From contig CALEMP010000003.1 in NCBI GenBank assembly GCA_937910685.1, positions 1 to 50,290 of the forward strand: a stretch of 50,290 nucleotides of DNA, given 5' to 3'. Shown here in pieces: positions 7,526-16,951 of this stretch; position 1 is the first letter of the stretch; each line of letters opens with the position of its first letter. The position numbers and the translations under genes were made by a program. The notes beneath the pieces were generated by a model. It was given only the letters and a program-made list of their open reading frames with translations. It was not told the origin of the DNA and searched no databases. Origin of the DNA: an uncultured bacterium. Lineage in GTDB: Bacteria > Planctomycetota > UBA1135 > GCA-002686595.

Positions 7526-9307
7526 ATGAAAATTTCTGCAACCCTGCTTCTTGCGGCTCTGATTTCTTCAGCAGCTATTGCTCAAGCCCCCCTCCTTCCC
7601 GGCGCTCCTGACCAACGCCAAGTCTATCAAGACAAAGATGGGAGCATCATCGCCATGGACAAGCTGGGCACCAAGGTGTTTGCGACTTGGGCCGAGTTTC
7701 ACCAGTCCCAGTTTTTCCTAGATCATGGAATGCGTTGCGGTTCCCATGACCGCTCTGTAAGCCCCGGTGGCTGGAACAACCCACCCCCAAGCGATTGCAG
7801 CAACGTGCTGACAAACCCGCTCAGTACATACGACCCGGGAGGCGGCGAGATCTTCGACATCCCCGTTGTAGTGCACATCCTCCACCGCAATAACGGTGTT
7901 GGTGACATCAGCGATGCCCGCGTATATAGCCAAATCGACGTACTCAACGAAGACTTCAACGCAATCGGGGGAACTCCAGGATCCCCGGGTACTAATGGAA
8001 AAATTCAATTCCATCTAGCCACAACAGACCCTAGCGGCAATGCAACCAAGGGCATCTATCGCCATGCAAGCAACGCATGGCACAACGACAAAGGCAGCTA
8101 CTACAACCAGATTGGCTGGGACACGACTCGCTATCTGAACATCTACGTCAACAGCGCGGGAGGCAACCTCGGCTATGCCTATCTGCCCAGCGGAGGCGGC
8201 GTAGTTGGGCAAGGTTATGATGGGGTTCGCATCTTCTACCAGGCCTTTGGCCGGAATTCCGGCTATGCGCCCTATGACCAAGGTCGCACAGCGACCCATG
8301 AGGTCGGCCACTACTTGGGGCTCTACCACACCTTCCAGGGCGGCTGTCATAGCGGTAGTTGCGCAAGCAACGGTGATCTCATTTGTGACACCAACAGCGA
8401 GTCCAGCCCATTCTATGGATGTGGAACCCGAACCACTTGCAGTAGCCCGGACCCGACTACCAACTACATGGACTACAGCGAAGACTTGTGCATGTACCAA
8501 TTCACTCCGATCCAGATAAACCGGATGAGGTGCACGATCATGAGTTTCCGCCCCGACTTGGTGGCTGGGGGCGGCGGTGGAACCAATCCACCCGACGCAG
8601 CAACTGGACCCTCCCCTTCGAACGGCGCGACTGGGATATCCACCACACCGAGCTTGAGCTGGCAAGCTGCCGCAGGTGCTGACACCTACGACATTTACTT
8701 CGGCGTCAGCAGCAATCTGAGCGCCGCAGATTTGGCGGCGAGCCAAGCCCAGACCAGCTTCAGCCCAGGCCAGCTTTCCACGGCCTCCAGTTATTTCTGG
8801 CGTGTGGATTCAGTCGGCGCCGGGGGCACGACCACCGGCTCTACCTGGGCCTTCACCACTGACGCTGGTGGCGGCGGCGGCGGCGGAGGTTCAACTGACC
8901 TCCTCAGCGAAGACTTCGAATCCGGCACCTTGAGTGCAGGCTGGAGTACCACCGGCAATATTCAAGTCCACGGAAATGCGGCCAATACCGGATCCTTCGG
9001 CGCTCGCCTGCGACGCACTTCAAGCCTTGAACACGCCATCGACGCATCGGGGAGGGCCAACATTGTCCTCTCTTATGCCCGTGCCACCAGCGGCTACGAT
9101 GGAGGAGAGTTCCTCACAGTTGATTGGTTTGACGGATCGGGCTGGACTGTCCTTGAAGCTACCAATGCCACGGGATACGAGGCTCAGTCATTCAGCCTGG
9201 GTGCTGCAGCTGACGGCAATCCCAACCTGCGTATCCGCTTCAGCGCCAGCGCCAATCGAAACAACGAAGTTAGCCTGCTGGACGATGTTGTTGTGAGCGG
9301 TGACTAA
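7526..9307 (+). CDS. Secreted M43-family zinc metalloprotease with C-terminal accessory domains
   Basis: Exported endopeptidase of the pappalysin/cytophagalysin family (MEROPS M43). The start is set at the ATG at 7526, just before a clean signal peptide (MKISATLLLAALISSAAIAQA); the TTG two codons upstream is less likely. The catalytic zinc motif is HEVGHYLGLYH at residues 258-268 (HExxHxxGxxH), followed by a Cys-rich loop and the family's Met-turn region NYMDYSEDLCMYQFT. A Gly-rich hinge, a fibronectin-III-like domain, a second poly-Gly hinge (GGC/GGT repeats near 8869-8890) and a jelly-roll/MAM-like domain starting at LLSEDFESGTL complete the protein. The tail probably binds polymer or surface. 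It likely digests external protein. Confidence 0.9.
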   Translation: MKISATLLLAALISSAAIAQAPLLPGAPDQRQVYQDKDGSIIAMDKLGTKVFATWAEFHQSQFFLDHGMRCGSHDRSVSPGGWNNPPPSDCSNVLTNPLSTYDPGGGEIFDIPVVVHILHRNNGVGDISDARVYSQIDVLNEDFNAIGGTPGSPGTNGKIQFHLATTDPSGNATKGIYRHASNAWHNDKGSYYNQIGWDTTRYLNIYVNSAGGNLGYAYLPSGGGVVGQGYDGVRIFYQAFGRNSGYAPYDQGRTATHEVGHYLGLYHTFQGGCHSGSCASNGDLICDTNSESSPFYGCGTRTTCSSPDPTTNYMDYSEDLCMYQFTPIQINRMRCTIMSFRPDLVAGGGGGTNPPDAATGPSPSNGATGISTTPSLSWQAAAGADTYDIYFGVSSNLSAADLAASQAQTSFSPGQLSTASSYFWRVDSVGAGGTTTGSTWAFTTDAGGGGGGGGSTDLLSEDFESGTLSAGWSTTGNIQVHGNAANTGSFGARLRRTSSLEHAIDASGRANIVLSYARATSGYDGGEFLTVDWFDGSGWTVLEATNATGYEAQSFSLGAAADGNPNLRIRFSASANRNNEVSLLDDVVVSGD

Positions 9308-9337
9308 AGGTCCCGGACACTTAGTCGACTCAGACAT

Positions 9338-9390
9338 ATGCGCGGCCGGAGGAGCGGATCAAAACGATTCGCTCCTTCGGCCGCGCGCAT
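9338..9390. terminator. Long bidirectional hairpin between convergent genes
   Basis: ATGCGCGGCCGGAGGAGCG (9338-9356) pairs with 9370-9390 across a 13-base loop, with one G-U position and a 2-base bulge. It lies between the protease stop (9307) and the stop of the convergent oxidoreductase (9493), so it can serve both strands. A second small hairpin, TTCAGC-CAT-GCTGAA, is at 9412-9426. Confidence 0.65.
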
Positions 9391-9492
9391 GTAATCAGTA
9401 CAAGAGTGAAGTTCAGCCATGCTGAATTTCAGCACCCACGAGGCGGAAGCTGGCTCATCTAGGTCGCGCGAAGGAATAATGCGTGGGATCCG

Positions 9493-11811
9493 CTACTTGG
9501 CGACCAGCCTCAGACTGCGAAGCTTCATGAGCGGGCCAACATCCTTGCGGTTGTGAACGCTGATTCGCTGAAGACCTGGCTGGAGGGTGACCGTGCCCAC
9601 CGGTTGTTCTTTGTAGACGGTCCAGGAACCCGTTGACTGAATCTTCCCGCCGAGGACCGAAGGGTCCTGGCCGATGCGGATCTCGTAGTTGCCGCCGTGA
9701 TCACCTTCCATGCAAGCTACGAGGGCCCGGACCTCATACGAGCCAGGCTTCGCGACTTCGACCTCCCACTCGACGTAGTCGTCCTTGCTACGCCAGTAGC
9801 CAAGGGACTTCTGGGTGGATTCGTAGCGCACCATTTTCCCGCGGGCAGCGGCAGTGTCCCCCATCAGCTCTGTTGTCCCGGTGGGCTTGAGGATCTGGCG
9901 GTGGATTCGACCCACGCCGGCACGCATGACCTCCTGTAGTTTCTGGAGGTGCTCGGTGTAGACCTCGCGTGGATTGCAGCTCTCGGATTTGCACACAGCA
10001 GCTGCCATGCCAACGATCTCGCCCATGGCGCCGGTCGTCTTCATCACCCGCACCGCGCCAAGGGCCTCGTGACTCACGCTGATGTCGCGGCCTGCCATAA
10101 AGAGATTGCCCAGGTTGCGGCTGTAGAGACATCGGTAGGGAAGCCAGTAGGGCTGCTTGTAGGTGAATCCCGCACCCTGGGTGGCTGATGCGATGAACTC
10201 GTTCCCTTCATGCCCCTTGGAATATTGCTCGTTCGGGTAATGGGTGTCGATGCCCCACGTGCAAGGGACACACCCGTCAGGGTATTCCTTGCCGCTGCGG
10301 AGGTCCTCGCCGGTAAGCACCAGGTCACCCATCAGGCGGCGCGACTCGCGCTTGCCTGCGATGTAGGCCACCCAATTGAGCCGGTGTGCGGGGTACCGCT
10401 TCTCGACGTTCTTGATCGCGTCCCAAGCCCCATACATGGCCCGGAAGTTCATATCCCGAACCCGCTCCATGTCGTGGATCGGGTCTCGGTCGAAACCATT
10501 CTCCCAGAACCAGTTTCCCAGGGTGATGGGAGTCGCTCCCGCAGTGGGAGCCTGCGGCCCCGCGGTCCGACCGGGAAAGGGCTTGTCGCTCAGGTCCACG
10601 GCCCACGGACACCGCGGGAACGTCGCATTCTCTGTGGCAGCCTGCAACTCCGAAGAGAGGGGGTCCTCATCGTCGCAGAGGCACTTGATGTTCCAGAGGT
10701 TACTGGCGCCCATGTGCCCTCGCTCTGTTTGTTCAAAGTCCGCGCCACCCAGATAGCCGACGCAGCCGTCGCCCGTGCTGTCAAGGAACCAGCGACCCCG
10801 GATGGAAACCCGGTGGGCGCTGCGAACGTTCTGGCACGTCACGGACTGGATCAACCCACTTGCGGTCGACACTTCGTTCATGCGGTATTCCATAAAAAGG
10901 GAGATGTTCGGCTCGGCCTTCACGATTCGCATCTTGCGGTCATCGTCGAAGACCGCCGCCGCCTGACCATTGGCTGAGTTAGCCTGGAGTTTAGGGACCA
11001 ACTCCATGACCACATCCCCGACCCGCGGAAACGGCGGATGATTGAGATTCCCTTGTGGCCACACGCGGACCTCAGAACTGGAGTTGCCCCCCAGCACTGG
11101 CCGGTCCTGGATCAGGGCGACTCGCAAGCCAAGGCGCGCCGCCGTGATCGCCGCGCTTGTGCCTGCAACGCCGCCACCAACGATGACCAGATCAAACTCG
11201 CCAGCGTCTTCCGGCTCAACGGGGAGCCCGAGGCTTGACTGGCGGAAGCTCTCCAACTCCCCCATGTCCTCCGGAGGTTTCCAACCGAGATCGGCGCTGA
11301 ACACGATCGCATCGCACCGCCCCTCAAAGCCCGTCAGATCATGCAGCACCACACTGGTCTTGCCATCGACCTCGACAATACCACCGTCTTGCCAGTGCCA
11401 CTTGACTCCCTGGGTGCCGAAGGTGGTCGCCAAGGGCTTGCCATTGATGAGGAGCTGAAACCGCCCAGGTGCACCGGTTGCCTTCCAAGGAGCAACCCAA
11501 TCCCTAGTGCGGACCCACACTCGCCGCCGACCACTACTTTGGAACTGAACGTGCGTCTTGGCGTCCTCGACCGGCACCCCCATTCCGTGTGCCAACAGAA
11601 ACGGAGACCCCATGAGATCCATGAACTGCTGGTCCAGAACCCAGCCTCCAAGGTCCTCAAAGGCCTCGGCCTCCACTAGGACAGACGTCCACCGGGCTGG
11701 ATCCTGGGCGGGAGCAACCGACTGGGAATGTAGCCCTGCTGTCAGAACACCAAATGCGATGGCGCCGGCGAAGGCATGGGCGCGCCCGAGAGTTGTCTTT
11801 AAGCTCTTCAT
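9493..11811 (-). CDS. Secreted FAD-dependent oxidoreductase with N- and C-terminal carbohydrate-binding-like regions
   Basis: A 772-residue exported flavoprotein of the 'FAD_oxidored' (PF12831) type. After a signal sequence (about residues 1-30) comes a domain beginning VLVEAEAFEDLGGW that resembles beta-sandwich binding modules (about 44-190). Next is a dinucleotide-binding fold, FDLVIVGGGVAGTSAAITAARLGL (GxGxxG), then VLGGNSSSEVRVWPQG, the family hallmark. The C-terminal ~110 residues look like a second sandwich module (YVEWEVEVAKPGSYEVRALV). Planctomycetes carry many such proteins beside polysaccharide genes; substrates are mostly unknown. AAGG precedes the ATG. The upstream region is shared with the divergent binding-protein gene. 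Confidence 0.85.
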   Translation of the reverse strand: MKSLKTTLGRAHAFAGAIAFGVLTAGLHSQSVAPAQDPARWTSVLVEAEAFEDLGGWVLDQQFMDLMGSPFLLAHGMGVPVEDAKTHVQFQSSGRRRVWVRTRDWVAPWKATGAPGRFQLLINGKPLATTFGTQGVKWHWQDGGIVEVDGKTSVVLHDLTGFEGRCDAIVFSADLGWKPPEDMGELESFRQSSLGLPVEPEDAGEFDLVIVGGGVAGTSAAITAARLGLRVALIQDRPVLGGNSSSEVRVWPQGNLNHPPFPRVGDVVMELVPKLQANSANGQAAAVFDDDRKMRIVKAEPNISLFMEYRMNEVSTASGLIQSVTCQNVRSAHRVSIRGRWFLDSTGDGCVGYLGGADFEQTERGHMGASNLWNIKCLCDDEDPLSSELQAATENATFPRCPWAVDLSDKPFPGRTAGPQAPTAGATPITLGNWFWENGFDRDPIHDMERVRDMNFRAMYGAWDAIKNVEKRYPAHRLNWVAYIAGKRESRRLMGDLVLTGEDLRSGKEYPDGCVPCTWGIDTHYPNEQYSKGHEGNEFIASATQGAGFTYKQPYWLPYRCLYSRNLGNLFMAGRDISVSHEALGAVRVMKTTGAMGEIVGMAAAVCKSESCNPREVYTEHLQKLQEVMRAGVGRIHRQILKPTGTTELMGDTAAARGKMVRYESTQKSLGYWRSKDDYVEWEVEVAKPGSYEVRALVACMEGDHGGNYEIRIGQDPSVLGGKIQSTGSWTVYKEQPVGTVTLQPGLQRISVHNRKDVGPLMKLRSLRLVAK

Positions 11812-12018
11812 AGAACTACCTTAGCATGGAATCCGCAGAGACTTCTGGATTCTGGTTCCAGAGCTGCCCCGACGCGCGACCTCTGAGAAATGGTCACTCT
11901 TGGGTAGATCTGCCCTACACCACTCCATTGCGACTTGTATCCCAGCCTTCGGGGCTCCCAGCGTCCTGCACAAACAGCCAGTGCACGTGAAGCTCGCTGG
12001 ACAAGACGCCCGTGGCAG

Positions 12019-12963
12019 ATGACAATGGCGCCGATGATCCGTTTCCTGTCCTTCTTAGTTGTCGCGCTTGTGTGTGCATGCGGTGGCTCGAATGCACCCC
12101 CCAGCGTTCCCATGCGCAATATCGTCGATGGTGCGGGTCACGAGGTTTCCGTGCCTGTGAAACCAAGAAGGGTCTTTGCGGATTCGGCCACGGGATTCGA
12201 TTTGATGGTGGAGCTCTTGGAGCCCGAGCAGATTGTGGGGGTGGTTTCCACAGCTCTGCGGTATTCACTGGCGGCGGGTTCCCTGGAGCGCTGGGAAGGT
12301 TTGCCGAATCCCGCGGGGTTCCACGCGGCGGATATCTTGGCCCTCGATCCAGACTTGGTGTTGGTTTCTGATTGGCGCCCGCCGACTGTTCCAAGCCTGC
12401 TTCAACGTCAAGGGATTTGCGTGGTGCGCCTGCCTACGCCCACCAGTTATCAAGGGCTGAAGGAATTGATCCGATTCAGTAGCGAGGCCCTAGGCGCGGT
12501 TCAGCGGGGAGAGCAACTGATGGCGGACTTGGACAGACGCCGGGCGGTCTTGGTTGCGAACGAGGCTCTCAAGGATGTGCGCGTGCTGTCGTATGGCAAC
12601 TATGGCGCCGGGGGCTCCTCAGCAGGGAACGGCACGGCCTATGACTTTTTGATCGAGCTCTCGGGAATGCGAAATGCGGCGGCCGAGTTTGGACTGGTCG
12701 GGAATGGGCCTTTGGATCTGGAGCAGATGTTGCGCATGGATCCGGACCTGTTGCTTTTGGCCGAAGCCGAGAACGGAGGTCACTCCCCCACTCTGGAATG
12801 GCTCTTGGGGCAAGGTGCCGCCCGTGAGGTGCGAGCTGTAAAAGAAAAGCGTTGGGTGATCTTGCCGGTCAACCTGCACTCGACCTCATCCCAGCACATC
12901 ATGGACGCGGCCGAAGCCTTGGCCCATAAAGCAAGCGCCCTGCTCAAGTCCAAGGACTCGTGA
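12019..12963 (+). CDS. Periplasmic-binding lipoprotein, BtuF/FecB type
   Basis: Substrate-binding protein of the helical-backbone class (PF01497) that captures cobalamin, heme or Fe-siderophore for an ABC importer. The mature sequence opens with the family's PVKPRRVFADSATGFDLMVEL, continues with ADILALDPDLVLVSDW and ends with a helix after LHSTSSQHIMDAAEALA. The N-terminus is a lipoprotein signal, IRFLSFLVVALVCAC, with Cys as anchor. The ATG at 12019 is given; ATGs at 12025 and 12034 are equally good, and the last puts the signal peptide at the N-terminus. No permease, ATPase or outer-membrane receptor gene is in the window, so it is an orphan here. It converges on the Sel1 gene with a 27-base gap. 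Confidence 0.85.
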   Translation: MTMAPMIRFLSFLVVALVCACGGSNAPPSVPMRNIVDGAGHEVSVPVKPRRVFADSATGFDLMVELLEPEQIVGVVSTALRYSLAAGSLERWEGLPNPAGFHAADILALDPDLVLVSDWRPPTVPSLLQRQGICVVRLPTPTSYQGLKELIRFSSEALGAVQRGEQLMADLDRRRAVLVANEALKDVRVLSYGNYGAGGSSAGNGTAYDFLIELSGMRNAAAEFGLVGNGPLDLEQMLRMDPDLLLLAEAENGGHSPTLEWLLGQGAAREVRAVKEKRWVILPVNLHSTSSQHIMDAAEALAHKASALLKSKDS

Positions 12964-12990
12964 GCCCATGAAGGTTGGGCGCTGATGCCC

Positions 12991-14385
12991 TCAATCCAGC
13001 CCGCGCATGCGGCGGCGCAACTGCCCGCGCTCAACACGAGTGTCGCGGCCTTGCACCTGAGCGAGTTTCAACAACTCTAGTGCTTTTACTTGATCTTCGC
13101 GCACCCCGGTCCCTTGGGCCAAACACTCGGCCATCATGATCATCGCGTCCGGGTCCTCCGCGGCGATGGCGGGGCGCAAGTAGGCCACCCCAAGGGAGGG
13201 GTCCCGCGGCACTCCGTTGCCTTCGATACAAGCCTCGGCTAACAGGACTGCCGCCGGGCCGTTGCCCTGCAAGGCTGCCTGCTCAAACAACTGCCAAGAG
13301 CGAGTGAAGTCGCGCGGGACTTCCTCTCCTCCGCGGTAGGCGAGGCCTAAGTTGAACAATGCGTGGGAATCGCCCAAGTCCGCTGCCCGGCGATAGCATT
13401 CCATGGCGTCGCTGATGGAGGCCTCTCGCCCTTCCCCATTCCAGGCGCAAACACCCAGGAAGGTCCAGGCTTCGGGCAGATCGGAATCGGCTGCAATCTT
13501 GAACCACTTGACCGCCTCGTCCACGTCCTTTTCCACACCTTCAGCGTAGTAGAACTTTTCGCCCAGCATCATGGCCGCGCTGGGGTCCTCTTCGGCCAAA
13601 TCAGACATGCGTTTGAGGGCCGACTCAGGATCTGCCTCGCAGCCGAGACCTTGGAGCAGTTGCACTGCCAGCCAGAGGCTGCTCTCCTGATGACCCAGGG
13701 CGGCTGCTTGTTCGCGGTACTCGTAGGCCCGCTCGAAGCTTTGTTCCACGCCTTCGCCGTTGTGGTAGCAAATCGCCACGTTGGCAAGGCCCGCATCATT
13801 GCCCGCATCGGCAGCTTTTTGATACCACTGAAACGCGGTCTTCAAACTGCGCTGGACACCAATTCCGTAGCGCGTGAAGTAGCCCATCCAGACCATGGAT
13901 TCGTCGTGGTCCTGCTCGGCGGCAAGGCGATGCCAAACCACGGCCTCGTCTTCGTCGAGCAGCAAGTCGTGTTGGGCGCAGGCGATCAAGTGCGCGTATT
14001 CGGGGTCGCTCGTGTCTTTCCAGCCTTGCTCGGCCAAACGCAAGCCCTCTTCCACATCGGCTTCGAGGCCTTCCCCGTAAAGAGTGCACGAGGCAAGGTA
14101 GCGCGGTGCGTCCTGGTCCCCTTCGCCGGCGGCCTTCTTAAACCAGGCTACGGCGGCTTCATGATCGGGCTCGACCCCATCACCATTCAGCAAGCAGTAG
14201 CCCGCCGCAGTCATGGATTCCGGGTCGCCCTTCTGGGCAGCCTTAGCAAACCAGCGGTAGGCGGTGGAATGGCTTTGGGGCACTCCGGTTCCCTCCGCAT
14301 AGGCGCAGCCGAGGTCGTACTGGGCATCGATGTTTCCACCGAGGGCTGCCTGGCGCAGCCAGTTGATTTCTTCGCGACGGCTCAC
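12991..14385 (-). CDS. Sel1-like repeat protein
   Basis: Cytoplasmic-looking protein made almost entirely of about eleven Sel1-type (TPR-like) repeats of about 36 residues, with the pattern A-x-LG-x-x-Y-x-x-G-x-GV-x-x-D-x-x-x-A-x-x-W-x-x-K-A-A. Clear examples are AQYDLGCAYAEGTGVPQ, AAVAWFKKAAGEGD and ALFNLGLAYRGGEEVPRD. Such solenoids are scaffolds for protein contacts, so no reaction is implied. The frame is open up to an ATG at 14526, but the extra 47 residues show no repeat pattern and a TATAAT box lies at 14455-14450. I therefore prefer the GTG at 14385 (MSRREEINWLRQAAL). Confidence 0.85.
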   Translation of the reverse strand: MSRREEINWLRQAALGGNIDAQYDLGCAYAEGTGVPQSHSTAYRWFAKAAQKGDPESMTAAGYCLLNGDGVEPDHEAAVAWFKKAAGEGDQDAPRYLASCTLYGEGLEADVEEGLRLAEQGWKDTSDPEYAHLIACAQHDLLLDEDEAVVWHRLAAEQDHDESMVWMGYFTRYGIGVQRSLKTAFQWYQKAADAGNDAGLANVAICYHNGEGVEQSFERAYEYREQAAALGHQESSLWLAVQLLQGLGCEADPESALKRMSDLAEEDPSAAMMLGEKFYYAEGVEKDVDEAVKWFKIAADSDLPEAWTFLGVCAWNGEGREASISDAMECYRRAADLGDSHALFNLGLAYRGGEEVPRDFTRSWQLFEQAALQGNGPAAVLLAEACIEGNGVPRDPSLGVAYLRPAIAAEDPDAMIMMAECLAQGTGVREDQVKALELLKLAQVQGRDTRVERGQLRRRMRGLD

Positions 14386-14879
14386 AATGGGAGGTGGTTC
14401 ACGGATTGAGTTCCGGTCGGTTGACAGGAACAAGGGAGAAGGTGCCCTGATTATATCGGACCAGGCTAGCCAATGTTGAACTGCAGATATGAGAAGGCTT
14501 CCAGGTGAGAAAACACAGGGCTTCATTTGCAGCCCTGGGAATCAAAGGTGCCCAAATGACCCTCTCCTGGGCATTGTGTGAGGGTATTGTCCTAGTCGAC
14601 CACAGGCTTTCCCTTGGCCCCCCCACCATGGTTCACGAGCCCATGCACCACTCGGCAGGGCCTGCAGGCACTCCATGAGCCCTTGGCGGCAGGACCCGAC
14701 CCCGCGGGGGGGGGCTGCCGCCTCTTCGGGATTCAATCCATGCAGATGCCCAGGCCCGGGGGTGCTGAGGGAAACTGACGCACCCTGCGCCAAGAAGGGG
14801 CAAATTCAACGGGGGAACGGCGGCCCACGGGAGCGGAGTTGAGCGGGCCGTCAGGTATCCTTTCCGGACTCCCAATCCA
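14386..14879. other. Gene-free divergent region of about 490 bases
   Basis: This is the only gene-free stretch over 300 bases. Besides the promoter candidate it holds a perfect 7-bp hairpin, CAGGGCT (14516-14522) with AGCCCTG (14531-14537), and a run of nine G at 14706-14714. Short frames on the minus strand (14399-14990) look like GC-rich shadows. I see no RNA gene. Confidence 0.5.
14450..14480 (-). promoter_or_regulatory. Possible promoter of the Sel1-repeat gene
   Basis: On the minus strand TATAAT (14455-14450) is a perfect -10 box. TTCAAC (14480-14475) is a poor -35 at 19-bp spacing. Transcription would begin near 14443, giving a leader of about 58 bases before the GTG at 14385 and excluding the ATG at 14526. 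Confidence 0.4.
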
Positions 14880-16736
14880 ATGAGCAAGAAAATTCAAAAG
14901 TGCTTCCCCGAGGAGCGTGACCGCACCGGGGCTGGACCGCGGGCTTCGAAGGTCTCGCGCATTCGCGCCTGGGCTCTGATCGGGGTCCACCTAGTTGTGG
15001 CCCTACACCTGGCCCATTGGTTCGCCACGGGTCGCACCTTGAGCCTGATCGAGCCGAGCGAAGCGATGCAGTTCAGCAAGCGCTCGGTGATCAATGCCGG
15101 GCTTGTCTTCTTCGGTGCAGTCATTCTCTCGACCCTGTTGCTGGGACGATTCTTCTGCGGATGGGCCTGTCACTTGGTCGCGCTCCAAGACCTGTGTCGA
15201 TGGCTGATGCTCAAGGTCGGAATCACACCGCGCCCGCTGCGTTCGCGCAGCCTGGCCTTCGTGCCGTTCTTGGCCGCGGGGTATATGTTCTTCTGGCCCC
15301 TGGCCTATCGTATTTGGATTGAGGATGACTTGTCGATACGTGGAAACGAACTGTATGTACAAGACATCTGGAGCACCATGCCAGGCCTCTGGGTTGGCCT
15401 GGCCACGTTTGCGGTCTGCGGCTTTGCTTGCGTGTGGTTTTTGGGGTCTAAGGGTTTTTGTACCTATGCTTGCCCCTATGGAGCCATCTTTTCCGTGGCC
15501 GACAAGTTCGCCCCGGGTCGCATCCGCGTTACGGATGCTTGCGAACAATGCGGCCACTGCACGCAAACCTGCAGCTCGAATGTGAATGTAGCTCGTGAGG
15601 TTCACGAGTACGGCATGGTGGTGGATACCAACTGCATGAAGTGCCTCGACTGCGTTAGCGTCTGTCCAACGAATGCGCTCTATTTCGGGTTTGGAGCCCC
15701 CGCAGTGGGTTTGAAGTCAAAACAAACACGGGGCAAGGGCTGGGGTGAAGAGGTCCTTTTGACCTTGGTGTTTTGCTGGACATTTTTCTCAGTGCGCGGT
15801 ATCTATGACATGGTTCCGTTTCTCTTCGCACTGGGGATCGCGGGCTGCGTTGCATTTTTCGGACTGCGCTGCATGCAGTTGATCACACGACCCAATGTCA
15901 AACTGCTGAACACTCCCCTGAAATCTGCGGGGAAACTCCAGCCTGGAGCCCGTTGGTTCTTGCCCGCAAGCCTCCTGTTGCTGGCCGGGATCAGCCAGTC
16001 CAGTTGGGTGCAGTTCCATGGCATGCGCAGCGCGAATGCTTTTGCGACTCTAGCGCCAGTCAAGATGAGCTGGTTCACCCAGGACCGACTACCCGTTGAC
16101 GAGGAAGTCGAAGTTGCCGCCAAGAAAGTTCTTGAGTCGGGTCGCCTAGCGATGGATGCGGGGCTCTTCAGTGACCCCCTACGCCTGATGGAATCCGCTT
16201 GGGCCGCGTTGATCCTGGATGATCAAGAGATGTTTGCCGACCTGATGGGTCGCGCACAGGAAGCGGCGTACCGAGCGGGCGCGCCCTCTGTGGACTTGGC
16301 CCATCAAGCTTGGGCGTCAGGAGACTTGGACCGGGCGGCACAGTTGCTGGCCCTGGCGGTCGAAATCGATCCCGACCTGCACCAAGCCTGGGGAGAATTG
16401 ATCGAACTGGAAGCGGGTCGAGGTCATCTCGATAAAGCCATCGCCCATGTGCGGAGTGGGTTGGATCAGCGGCCGGCGGATGGACACCTGTATGACCTTC
16501 TCGGTTCCCTCTACGCGGCCCAGGGCAATAGCGCGGCGGCCCAGGCGGCCCTCCAAAAGGCCCTGACTCTGGAGCCTCGCCTCTCCCAGCCGCGGGTCAA
16601 ATTGGCCCAAATGCTCTTCATGCAAGGACGCCCCAGGGAAGCCGCCCGCCTTCTGCGGGAGGGTCTTGACTTGGCCCCAGAAGATCCGGCTCTGCTCAAC
16701 GCCCTCTCTCAATTAGAGGCGGCCACCCCGCCGTAG
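14880..16736 (+). CDS. Membrane polyferredoxin (NapH/CcoG-like) fused to a TPR domain
   Basis: A 618-residue membrane iron-sulfur protein. After the first membrane segment (about 31-48) come segments near 72-90, 125-145, 170-188, 290-335 and 360-378. Cys pairs C93/C97 (FFCGWACH) and C194/C198 (GFCTYACPYG) match the NapH/CcoG core. Two 4Fe-4S motifs follow: C221-x2-C224-x2-C227-x3-C231 and C252-x2-C255-x2-C258-x3-C262, the latter ending VCPTNAL. From about 400 a soluble region contains TPR-like repeats (ALQKALTLEPRLSQPRVKLAQ). The core would pass electrons across the membrane; the TPR tail is not usual for NapH or CcoG and may dock a partner. No Nap, Nos or Cco gene is nearby. Confidence 0.82.
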   Translation: MSKKIQKCFPEERDRTGAGPRASKVSRIRAWALIGVHLVVALHLAHWFATGRTLSLIEPSEAMQFSKRSVINAGLVFFGAVILSTLLLGRFFCGWACHLVALQDLCRWLMLKVGITPRPLRSRSLAFVPFLAAGYMFFWPLAYRIWIEDDLSIRGNELYVQDIWSTMPGLWVGLATFAVCGFACVWFLGSKGFCTYACPYGAIFSVADKFAPGRIRVTDACEQCGHCTQTCSSNVNVAREVHEYGMVVDTNCMKCLDCVSVCPTNALYFGFGAPAVGLKSKQTRGKGWGEEVLLTLVFCWTFFSVRGIYDMVPFLFALGIAGCVAFFGLRCMQLITRPNVKLLNTPLKSAGKLQPGARWFLPASLLLLAGISQSSWVQFHGMRSANAFATLAPVKMSWFTQDRLPVDEEVEVAAKKVLESGRLAMDAGLFSDPLRLMESAWAALILDDQEMFADLMGRAQEAAYRAGAPSVDLAHQAWASGDLDRAAQLLALAVEIDPDLHQAWGELIELEAGRGHLDKAIAHVRSGLDQRPADGHLYDLLGSLYAAQGNSAAAQAALQKALTLEPRLSQPRVKLAQMLFMQGRPREAARLLREGLDLAPEDPALLNALSQLEAATPP

Positions 16737-16951
16737 GGCTCCCAGGTACCGAATACGAACAATTTACGGCCGTCAAGCGTCCAAGCTGAGGTTCCCCTAG
16801 CAGGCATCTGGCGAAACCAAGCCGGCCAAGGGATACTGGAGGTTCGATTTTGCGATCGGCGAGGGTTCGGACACTGCCGTTTCCTTAGAGCCTTCCATTC
16901 TCACTCCATCGAGCCCCTCTCTGACTCAGACCCTGAGCGACCCCCTTTTTC

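Noticed and set aside
8869..8890. GGC/GGT trinucleotide repeat as a mobile or regulatory repeat
   Set aside because: It encodes a poly-Gly hinge between domains of the protease; this is ordinary for such proteins.
13363..14409. 348-residue plus-strand frame
   Set aside because: It is antisense to the Sel1 repeats, and the apparent periodicity is a mirror of the repeat structure.
14421..14457. Plus-strand promoter TTGACA ... TATATC
   Set aside because: The two boxes are about 25 bp apart, too far for a normal sigma-70 promoter, and the next plus-strand gene is over 400 bases away.
14706..14714. Run of nine G as a phase-variation tract
   Set aside because: It lies in non-coding DNA with no frame or promoter element whose spacing it would switch.
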